Shown in pieces: positions 54,501 through 64,000 of a stretch of DNA of 64,000 nt (position 1 is the first letter of the stretch; each line of letters opens with the position of its first letter). The stretch covers positions 278,402-342,401 of the forward strand of contig NC_049989.1 in the NCBI RefSeq assembly GCF_000003815.2. The letters are read 5' to 3'. The notes beneath the pieces were generated by a model. The model was not told the DNA's origin and searched no databases. It saw nothing but the letters and a program-made list of their open reading frames with translations. Source of the DNA: Branchiostoma floridae (Eukaryota > Chordata > Leptocardii > Amphioxiformes > Branchiostomatidae). The translations under genes and the position numbers were made by a program.

Positions 54501-57500
54501 GTCTCCTGAGAGAGTTGCCGTCAGCTCAGATATGACTTTTGACCTCAGTCCTTATCTGTTCGTTCTCCCCACCCAACTCCCCTCTGACGAGAGGCTGAGA
54601 AAGTTCTTCTTACAGATGGGAGTTTTCGACACGTGGCAGGACGAACATGTTGTCAGGGTGCTGCACGACATCCAGGGGCAATGTGGGGATGGAGAATCAC
54701 TGTCGCAGTCACAACTCGAGCTTTCCATGAAAATCATCAACTTTCTGACGAAAAACTGCTCTCAAGCATGTGCTTTAGAGGGTCTGTTAGTTCCCACACA
54801 TGACGAGGATGGAAAGACCAGACTTGTGCCTCCGAAGGACTGTATGTACTGTGATAGCGATTGGCTCCGTGAGAAGGGACACAACAATCAAATGGGCGGC
54901 TCCTTTCGGATGCTACACCAAAGTATTTCTCCCAAGATGGCGAACCTGCTGGGAATCCAATCTCTGACACACAGGCTTGTTCAGCCCACTGCCCTTAGAC
55001 CAGGCATGCGAGCCTGCGGACAGAGGGAACCGATCACAAGACGAATCAAGACAATTATAGACGAGTACAAAGAAGGTTCTGGAATCTTTTACGAGCTCAT
55101 CCAGAATGCCGACGATGCAGGCGCAACTGAAGTGAAGTTTGCCGTGGACTGGAGACAAAACTCGGGATCAAGAAAGTCATTGTTTTCCTCCGGCATGGCC
55201 GCTTGGCAAGGCCCCGCCCTCTGGGCTTACAACAACAAAGTATTCACAGACGAAGACATGCAAAACATCAATGAAATTTCTGGAGCGACAAAGAAAAGAG
55301 ACACCAGCAAAATCGGCAGGTTTGGTTTGGGATTTAACTCGGTTTATCATATAACAGACATGCCAAGCTTCATCAGTCGACACTATTTCGTCTGCTTCGA
55401 TCCGCACAAAACACATCTGGGACCCGTGGTGAACGATAATGACCCAGCTGAAGGGGTCCAGGTTGAATGGAATCGAGATGAAATACGAAACATCTACAGA
55501 GATCAGTTTGCGCCGTTCAACGGAATATTTGATTGTAATATCTTCGACTCTGACACATATCCAGCAACGCTGTTTCGCTTTCCTTTCCGCACTGAAGATG
55601 AGGCCGAAAAAAGTCAAATCAGCAGCACGGTGTACGACCGTAAGCAACTGTTCAAGCTTTTAACCCACTTTGCTCAGAATCTAGACAGCCTCCTACTCTT
55701 CACCCAACATGTTCGCTCTGTCACAGTGGTCGAGATAGACGAAGAGGGGGTAAGGAAGGAAATGATGCAGGTTAAGAGCACAGTCGCGCCACTGATTAAG
55801 AAATCCCCATCACATAGGCCTGAAGACCAACCACCCTATCTTCTGCAAACAGCATCATCGTACATGGAAGGCCAACAGACGAAACGTCCCCCAGAAGTTC
55901 CCTCAATTCTAAAAGACGTCTTTGTGGAAGTCATTGACAGCAGAATAGCGACAGAATCAGGGACTAGGATAAACAAGAGGTGGCTAATCTCCTCCTGCAT
56001 TGGATCAGCTGAGTCCTTCAGGATGGCGCAAACTGAACAGGGCAAGAAGAATGGACTGCTACCTTGCGCAAGTGTTGCAGCTTGCCTCGACGCAGACACG
56101 AATCTTCCAATAAGTGTTGTCGGAAACGCTTTCTGTTTTCTACCTCTTCCAGAATTCACGGGTTTACCCATACACATGAATGCTCCGTTCGCCATATTCT
56201 CCAACCGTCAAGGAATCTGTAAAAGGTCTGGTTCGGGTATTGAGCAGTCAATGGAAGTTGAGTGGAATAAGTGCCTGCTACGTGACGCTATCCCCACGGC
56301 GTATCTTACCCTTCTTCAACATCTTACACTGATCCAAGGGAATTCTGCATCTCTCGTCAGTGATCCGTTTCGTATATGGCCAAACATTTCAAGAGTTGAG
56401 GAGGCTTTGTATCGAGATAATCTCATTCCTTGCTTCTATGAGCAGGCCGTGAGGTCACCATCGAAAGTACTACTCTCCTTGGACCAGAACTGGATCTCCA
56501 TTGAAGAGGCAACCTTCTTACACCCGTCTCTCAGAGATAGTGTGATTGGTGAGGAAGCCCTGCAAATTCTTAATATCTGGATAGCTCAACAGCGTAAAGT
56601 TGGCAGGTCCACACAAGGGGCTGTCGATATACCTAGTTGGGTGTTTGAAGGCCTTCAAACGTGCAAAGATCCAGGACCAACTAGCACGGCCTTCACGCTG
56701 AATACCATTTATAGTGAGGTATTCTACCCTGCAGTGAAGCAAGGTTATCTGGCAAATCACAGGTTGATCCTCGACAGCTTCGTTCTTCATCTGCTTGATG
56801 TAATCTTTGATGAGATTTCAAAGGAAAAAGACATATCGTTCACATCTTTACAACATCTCCCTTGTGTGCCAAGCTCTCCACAGGGTACCTTATTGCGCTG
56901 CCCATTTGAATTGGTGCGCCCTGACAGTAAAGTTGGCAAACTTTTCGACGAAGATGACCAAAGGTTTCCATTCGGGGCAGAACTGAAGAAACCACGAAGA
57001 TCAAAATCTCTGAGGCGACTTGGGATGATGGAAAAATCTCTCCCCTGGGAAATTTTGTGGGAACGTGTTAAGTCATTTGACACATGGTATCCAGATATCG
57101 ATCAAGCTCTGAAAAGGATGTCGTATCTCTACAAATTTGTCGTAGGAACGCCTGCCCTGATCAAGGACGTGACGAACATGACACATCTAGCTAGAACCGC
57201 CGTGAAGCATCTGGTGATGGTTGCGGAGAAGCCACCTACGGATCAGAATAGCCAATCAAGCCTTCCGACCTTTTGTCATGCAATTTATGAGCTTCTACAG
57301 ACAACCTCATGTAAAATACTAGCTGGGGATAAGGACGGGAAGAGAGAGAAGAAATGCATTATCACTGATGACGTTGTGAGAAAAACCCTCATCGACATTC
57401 CATTTATCTACATCACCAAGGATGGAAATTTTGTACGAACGAGAGATCTGGCCTTTAGAAATCACGGACGAGCTATGACTGTGCTAAGAACTGTACCAGA

Positions 57501-60500
57501 CGAACTTGAACCATACAGGACTTTTCTGAGATCTTGTGGAGTCAAGGAGTTTTTTGAGGCTGTAGACTTTGTGGGTGCACTGAAACGAATGGCAGGCAAG
57601 TATGGTTGCCGGCCACTTGAGGAATCCGACCTGCAGGATTCTCTCGCTCTTGCTCATAACCTTGAAAGAGAACACATTCAGCGTTTACAAAGTAACCGAA
57701 CTGGTGTCGAAATGTCATTGAGGAGACAGGTTTTCTTGCCAGATCGGGAAAAGGTTCTTCGAGCAATTTCACAACTTGCGTACAACGACGCCACTTGGCT
57801 ACCGGAGGATCCATCGATTACCTACTATGTTCACCCTCAAATACCACGAGAACAAGCCGTACAGTTCTTTGGTGTGGAGACTGTAACATCCAAACTATTC
57901 GACCAAACGGCTGAGGACTTTTGTGACATTGGAGAAGATTTCGGCCAAACTGAAGAGATGACGGACAGAATCAAGGGCATTCTGGAATCATACTCCACAG
58001 GAATGGACATTTTCAAAGAATTGCTTCAGAATGCAGACGATGCAGGAGCAACTGAGGTCAAGTTCATATACGACACAAGGGGTCATTCAGACGAAAGGAT
58101 CTTCGGCATAGACTGGAAGCCCCTGCAGGGTCCAGCCTTGCTGGTCTATAACAATAAAACATTCAGCCAAAGTGACATCGAAGCAATCCAGAAAGTTGGA
58201 AAGGGAAATAAACAAGAGAAAGGTTCCACCATAGGACAGTTTGGTGTCGGCTTCAACGCCGTGTATCATCTCACTGACTGTCCTTCTTTCATCACGGACT
58301 CCGACGTGATGTGCATATTTGATCCTCACGATCGATATGTCCCTAGAGCTAAGATGAGAAAACCAGGGGGGCGGCTGTTCCCCGTGAAAGACTTGGAAGA
58401 TAAGTTTCCAGACGTCCTAAAGACGTTCATCGTGCCTAATGAAGGAGCCCCTTTAAAGAGATCTACCCTTTTCCGTTTCCCTCTGAGGACAAAAGAAATG
58501 CCTGTAAGCAAAATTACAGATATTTTGTTTCCGCCAAATGATATGAATGACATGATGACTTTATTTTGGAAGGAAGCTAACCAGTCCATCTTGTTCCTCA
58601 ATAATATTGAAAAAATTGTCTTCGCCACCATCAAAGGGAATGATTCAGAAATGCAAACGCCAGAGAGTTATGTTGAAAACTGTGCTGTCAGGAAGACAAT
58701 GTTGGAGAAAGCACAATCAAACCGTTCCGATATCACAAATCACATTAAGAAACACTCAGAGCATGTTAAGAATAAGTCGGGTAGTGCACACGGTATTTTA
58801 TCCATTCCACCCGTTGAGAGAACGTACCAAGTTGTTACAGAAGACACACACGACAATGAGAAGACCGTTAGAAATTGGCTTATTTCTGAGAGAGTGGGAT
58901 TCAACAAGCGGCCAGACCTCCATGCAGAACAGCTATCATTTGCCCGACTTAAGTGCATTATGCCACGCGTAGCTGTTGCTGCGCTGTTTGACGAGACTAG
59001 ACTAGACGTAACAAATGCCGTCCAATCACTGCAAACCAGTGACAAATTGTCTGGTCAAGTGTTTTGCTACCTTCCACTACCAACACCAACGACATGTCTT
59101 CCAGTTCATGTCAACGGCCACTTCGCCCTAGATCCATCCAGAAGGAACCTAGCAAGCAGTGGTTTAGGAGGAAAGTGGAACGAACTGTTGAAGACGCAGC
59201 TATTAGCACCAGCTTGTGTGAGCTTAATGGTGGAGTCCCTATCACAAGTGTTGTCTGAAGGATTCCAACTGAGACAGTACTGCTCACTGTTTCCTGTGGT
59301 GAACGAGGAAGCAGAGGCGGTTTCCTTCAACGCGTTAGCTGCTGAGGTGTACCGCATCATCGCAAACAGAGATGAGAATCTATTGCCTGTAGTTGTAGAT
59401 ACAGATAATTCCTCATCCGTCACATTCGAAAAGCCAAGTGACTGCTTGTTTGAAGTTGACGGCGACGTCATAGATGATGATGCAAGCGAAACGCAAAGAT
59501 GTGTCGCTAAGAAGACTCTCTTATCCATTGGATGCAAAGTCGTGGAAACAAAGTACATGGGCTGTATCTATAACAACTTTAAACATGCTTGTATCGATGT
59601 CATCAACTTTTCTCCACTTAGCACTGTCCAATGGCTACAGTCACAAGACCTTGAATGTGTGCGAAATAGCTGTCTCATTGAAGACGCAGAAGGTCTTAAG
59701 AATATCCTAAGCTATTGTTTGAGTCCAGTTCGCAAGCAATCTCACAACCTGAATGACTGTCTACATGACGTACCATTACTTTTGGCTCAGGACAAAAATC
59801 TCTACAGATTCAACAAAGATAATCACGCGTACATATCCACATACCACGCGCTTGTTTCCGCGAAGTATACATACCTATTTGTGCACGAGTCCCTTCTTGA
59901 AATGCTATCCAAAGTACTACTACAAGACCCAACAGGAACAGCAGTCAAGTATTTGGACATCCAAGACTTAGCATCGCTGGCAACTAGTCATCCTGACATC
60001 GTCCCAGATGAGTGTTTGGCTCAAACAACCGGACACAACTCTTGGCGTCCAGATGAGACCTTAACAAGACCAACAGCTGAATGGATTAAACTCCTGTGGA
60101 CATTCATAGATGAGAAAGCAAAGTATGGGCACAGTCTGCACCCAATTAAGTATTGGCAGATCATCCCCAGCACACGGCCTTCTCTCTTCTCTCTTGCCAA
60201 TGCGAAGCTCACCTTCACGACAGACACTCAGGTCTCTCCCACAGTTCTGGATATCTTGAAGAAATTGCACTGTCCTTTTATAGATGAGGGTCTTCTAAGA
60301 GTAAACGTCATAGACAAAAACTTGGCGTCACCAGCTTCTAGTAAAGACGTGATAACTGTACTTGAAGGTGTCATGAATGACGGGTACAGTCTCGAGGGCA
60401 CTCTAGACAAGGTCGAGTGCGCCGCCTTACTCCAGCACCTGCAAAGAGACGCTGACGATCTTCTGAGAAGCACTAAGTTAGGTATTCTTAGAAAGCTTCC

Positions 60501-63500
60501 AGTCTTCGAAACTTTGGACGGAATACTGAGATGTATCTCTGGTGTGAGGAAGGTACTTGCACTAAGTACCAATGCGAATACCAGTCAATTGAATATCAAC
60601 GCTCTTTTGGAACCCACGGGCTGTGTCGTCTTGAAGTTCAATCCAAACCTGGTGAAACTATACGAAGTATTAGAGGTGACGGAAGTTAACCAAGTCATAC
60701 TGTATGTCCAGCATATTCTTCCTGCCTTCCATCTTGTGAGCAACAGTGAACAACGCATGTCGTACCTGACTCATATCAAAGATCATCTACTGCCTTCGCT
60801 AAGCACACAAAGCCCACAGAGGTATGAGCTGCTACAAAAACTGCAGACAACAGCGTTCATTGCAAACATTCACGGTAAACTGTTCACTGCTGATCAGTTT
60901 TACAACCTCAATGAGCCACTCTTTGTTGTAGCACAGGAACATGTTGACTTTATAAGATTTCCCCCGCAGCCGTTCTGTGATGACACCTGGCTAGACTTCC
61001 TGCATGACGTTGGTTTACACACCAAGATGGACCCGCATCACTTTTTAAGGTGTGCCAGGACTGTGGAAGAGAAGTTACGTGGAAAATGGGATGAAGACAG
61101 CACAAGTCTTGAGCTGCTGGCCAGAGAAGTTGTGACTTACCTGTTTAGACATGTAAATGACCTTCTTACTGTGCTAGAAGAGGTATCAGAGACACGATTT
61201 ATTCCGTGTCACCATCCTTCCCAACGTCTGACGGATATTCAGCCAAGTGCAGACAAGGACGCCGTCTGTTTCCGCGGGTCGGTTACATCTGATCAGGAAT
61301 CCTTGGTCTGGACAACATCACTGGCTCTTCCCGAGTGGGCGCGTCCTCCCTCTGATGACGTAACAAGACTGCTAGGGGTATTAGATAGGCCACCCCTGAA
61401 AGATGTTATCGACAACTGCGTGAATATCTGTTCCAAGCAAGATGGTAAAATCGCTAGATCTAACTTGTGTCAGGTCATGGAAAGCATCTACCAGTTCCTT
61501 CAAGAATCCTGCGCAGAAATTTTTGGTCATTGCTTTGAAGGCGAAAGGCCACCCTCTAGAGCAGAATGTGACAATTGTCAACTGATCAACCAAAAACTTT
61601 GCACTGTCCCCTGCGTTATCGTCGAAGTGGATTCCAGTCAAAGTTTTGCTGTTGGTTCAAGGGTTGTCTTCGAAATGAGCCCGGAAAACAAAGCCGTCTT
61701 TGAAGGATATCTCTACCGTCCATACAGACGGTTAAGCCCGTATGAACAGTTATTCAAATGTCTAGGAGCCACAGAGAGTGTAACACTGGCAAAGTACGCA
61801 CTCATCCTGAGTGAACTTGTGAATAGGTTTGGCTCAGATAGTCTACATGAAGACGCCTTACCGTGGAAGGTTGCTTGTGCGGCAGTTGTGCGTATCGTGG
61901 AGCTATCGTGTGGAGACAATGGGCCTGAACAGTGGCTCAGTTTCATGTCTCAAACAACCCAACCAATCCTTTACCTTCCTTCGGAAGAGAACACACTAGA
62001 GCCATCACAAAACATTGTCATACTGGACGGCAAAAATCACAATGTGGAAGACCTCGGTCACAAACGTCTCACGAATTGGCTAAAGCTTTCTCGAGTCGCT
62101 GTAGAGTCGATCCCTAAACAGTTTCGCCCAGTATTCTTGAGTGACATCACTGAGGAAAAGTTCTCTGAACTCTCTACCCCATGTGAGGATGGAGCAAGAT
62201 GTCCCTTCCGCTCGTTTTACGACAAGACACTCCGAGATGTGGAGTTTTGTCGCCTTTTGGCACTGAGCATTTCTACCGGAGAAAAATCCATGGACAAAAG
62301 TGAGCTGATCCCCAAAGTTCGTGACGGGCTTGCTAACATACGGCTTCACTGCTACACAACTATAGAACTGGAACTGTTTGACCTACAGAACGTAGGTACG
62401 TCAAGCAAGGGGAAAGCAATGCAGGTGTGCCTGTCTTCCGTGAAATCCGCGTCTGAAGACTCAACTTGTCTTAACATGTTTCTGAAGCACAATGCCATAT
62501 TTGAAGAAAGCAGAATTTGCATGTCTTTCAATTTGCAACTCGCAAAAGCTCTCTGTAATGTGTTCCCGGAGTACGATATGGATCTTGGGAATGTTCTAGA
62601 AGAGTTGATGCAGCGTCAACCAACAAAAGACACACTAGACAAGATAAGATACGAAGTTCTCCAGAATACAGGGTATGGCTACTCCTTGGGTTCTTCGGTT
62701 GAAGAACTCTGTATTATAAGTTTCAGACCAGACATTAACTTGAAGGAGGGAAATATTGTAGCCTATCGACTCCCCAGTGCCGGCAAGGGAGAAAATGTTT
62801 TCCAGGCCATCTTCGCAAAAGTCGTGAAAGAATTGTATTTAGGTGCGTTGCCCATGGACCACGAGGAACATGAAGTAGCTAAAGTTCCCACATCGGGTGA
62901 AAAGTTATCCTTGTTACAAACTGAAGGAAACACCGAACAAGCACAGGCCAATGTCACACTAGACTTTGAACGTATATTTGAAATAGACGCAAATCGAGAT
63001 GAAAACCTTCTTGTCAAAGTAACCGAAATGTACTCATTGGACAAGGAACAGGCAGTACAAGTCATGGAAAGGGCGGAGGCCATGCAGCATGTGACACAAG
63101 TTCTTGAAGAGGCCTGGGACTTAGAAGAGGACGACCACAAGAGGGTTGTGGGTCGACTGTATCTGTACTGGCATCCAAAGTCAAATCCAAGTGATGAAGA
63201 CTACGCTCAGCAAGTGATTGGACACATTAGGGATGAAATCAAAAGAATGCTCAGGGAGGATGACGAATACATTAAAGAATTCGAGGCGGACATCCCGAGA
63301 CCAAGACGCTCCCACTCTAGACGGCGGTCCGGGCGCAAGCGAACAGGCAGAAACAGAGAGATGTCGGACTACGATAAAATGTTCAATCAACTTGACGATC
63401 TGACCATCACCAAAACAACACAGGGTGGAGGCCATGCGAGTGGTGGTTTCTATGAGGAACGCTTTCAATACTCAAGCGACGAATCGCAAAGACAACGCAC

Positions 63501-63918
63501 ACGTCTCTCACCTGATTACGGTGAAGCTCGCAGATGGTTTCGACAGGCACAAACTGACTTCGCTTCCGCTAGACTCTGTGAGCAACATAGATACTACAGC
63601 AGCGCTGCCTCCATGTGTCATCAAGCCGCGGAGAAAGCTTTGAAAGCCGCTGGGTTTGCTGTGCATGGATCGAAGTCATTCGATCACAGACTCGACCGGT
63701 TGGCTAGCAATGTTGCTGAGTACCAATCCAACTTCTGCGAGGTCGTGCGTGTTACCTATGACCTGTCGAGCCTCCACTGCAACAACATAAGTCCACGCTA
63801 TCCAGACCAGTGGGCAAGCCCCACCATCCCAGCTGACGCGTACAGGGCAACCGACATCAGCAGCATGCTGAACTTCACTGGCCAGATCCTGACCCGAGTC
63901 TCTTCCCTGATACCTTAA
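45571..63918 (+). CDS. sacsin-like giant protein, 4-exon model
   Basis: Exons: 46849-46940, 50023-50287 and 51413-63918 are firm. The first, 45571-45610, is a candidate start exon encoding MALSIIFGRFDFG with a GTTAGT donor whose phase fits. The total of 12,903 nt gives about 4,300 residues; human sacsin has 4,579. Three HSP90-type ATPase repeats are visible: LKELIQNADDAGATEV spanning exons 2-3 (GRFGLGFNSVYHIT at its end), YELIQNADDAGATEVKF (about 55090) and KELLQNADDAGATEVKF (about 58015), each with a GxFGxGFN(S/A)VYH box. Then come a J-like segment (63127-63260) with YWHPKSNP, a basic stretch RRSHSRRRSGRKRTGRNR, and a HEPN domain (63511-63900; AEKALKAAG). No N-terminal ubiquitin-like domain seen. 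Sacsin acts as a cytoplasmic co-chaperone for filaments; lancelet relatives may differ. Confidence 0.85.
46849..46940 (+). CDS. sacsin-like exon 2: lead-in to the first ATPase repeat
   Basis: Acceptor ATGCAG, donor GTAAGAG, 92 nt. Encodes GEPFGPYLPPLSQHLRENI then KKYPDSGQILK. This is the usual helix before the N-box, and it runs in phase into LIQNADDAGATEV of the next exon. Confidence 0.85.
47180..48460 (-). pseudogene. LINE fragment in sacsin-like intron: endonuclease end and early RT
   Basis: Minus-strand frames around 48241-47978, 47749-47543 and 47494-47270 carry an endonuclease end (SDH-V-like), a DSIKATGPDKSG linker/RT-0 motif and SSVIPDFKNAGERSSLSQYR with RPISLLCIISKLFE. Several stops and frame breaks. 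Confidence 0.7.
48462..49065 (-). pseudogene. LINE ORF2 C-terminal tail in sacsin-like intron
   Basis: KEVDTRISQANQAFKILRL, ALLYGAECWKEKARIKHKLN, LRRILKVFWPNRISN, ARMWRWLSHVCHMKHDRLP and GKRPRGRPKENWRRCVEKEV are a textbook RTE-type ORF2 tail. A stop near 48910 breaks it. A different family from the fragment beside it. Confidence 0.78.
49066..50022. other. intron, nothing recognised
   Basis: Second intron of the sacsin-like gene, downstream part; A+T-rich with no element identified. Confidence 0.4.
50023..50287 (+). CDS. sacsin-like exon 3: first HSP90-type ATPase repeat
   Basis: Acceptor ATGTAG, donor GTAATG, 265 nt. Encodes ELIQNADDAGATEVSFLLDL (N-box with the Mg-binding Asn and the Asp of the ATP lid region), QQYQGPALYAFNNG and IGRFGLGFNSVYHIT. 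Leaves in phase 1 into 51413. Confidence 0.9.
50785..51240 (+). mobile_element. Penelope-like fragment interrupted by a hAT MITE
   Basis: After the MITE, 51073-51240 reads TKVIDKEDNRHIWWIKEAVW then IRKASLEPRR, the GIY-YIG C-terminus of another Penelope-like family (RWIKEA-type motif). The reading continues across the MITE if one copy of the target duplication is removed. Confidence 0.6.
50807..51070. mobile_element. 264-bp hAT-type MITE with 8-bp duplication
   Basis: Ends CAGGTTTGTAGCCAGC and GCTGGCTACAACCCTG; GGACCAAG directly on both sides (50799-50806, 51071-51078). CAG termini plus an exact 8-bp duplication are the hAT signature. Confidence 0.85.
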
Positions 63919-63957
63919 CATGAAAGATTCAACTGCAGGGTACTACATAGTGCAGGT

Positions 63958-64000
63958 GAGTGTGCGTGTGTTTGTGTGTTTGTGTGTGTGTGTGTGTGTG
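63958..64000. repeat. GT microsatellite
   Basis: GT/TG-rich run after the sacsin-like stop, continuing to the window end. Confidence 0.9.

Noticed and set aside
55177-55647. Long minus-strand frames under the sacsin-like exon (also 52668-53243, 59106-59558)
   Set aside because: Shadow frames of a strongly coding exon; no motifs of their own.

Overview
This window looks like a chordate-type invertebrate nuclear scaffold, most likely a lancelet (Branchiostoma); that assignment is inference. The pointers are: short exons and long introns packed with transposons; C-type lectin-like domain (CTLD) exons; a giant-exon sacsin-like gene; CR1/RTE-like LINE fragments; Penelope-like elements; and many small TIR elements. 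Four runs of N (6352-6451, 10096-10195, 12350-12562, 36852-37086) mark a draft assembly.

Layout. 1-5425: one coding exon on the minus strand (613-938), LINE fragments and a TTAA-flanked DNA element (3723-4690). 5426-15846: a 10.4-kb unit bounded by ~890-bp terminal inverted repeats. On its plus strand it carries transposase-like ORFs joined to a YqaJ-family PD-(D/E)XK nuclease. On its minus strand it carries an eight-finger C2H2 protein. This composite is the best candidate in the window for a poorly described mobile system. 15847-20366: LINE and MITE debris. 20367-35332: an 11-exon minus-strand gene whose exon phases all fit. It encodes a type I membrane protein of about 488 residues: signal peptide, CTLD, Cys-rich module, CTLD, Pro/Thr stalk, TM segment, short tail. 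Its introns hold RTE-like and CR1-like LINEs, a Penelope-like element and MITEs. A 79-bp unit, five copies in tandem, duplicates one of its splice acceptors. 35333-45326: no host gene seen; TIR elements, two inverted Penelope-like structures, LINE fragments and dispersed A+T-rich repeats. 45327-63918: a plus-strand sacsin-like gene with three HSP90-type ATPase repeats, a degenerate J domain (HPK instead of HPD) and a C-terminal HEPN domain. About 12.5 kb of it is a single open exon, and the modelled product is about 4,300 residues.

The two host genes are independent (a putative lectin receptor and a giant chaperone-like protein). All other coding signal belongs to mobile elements at different stages of decay.
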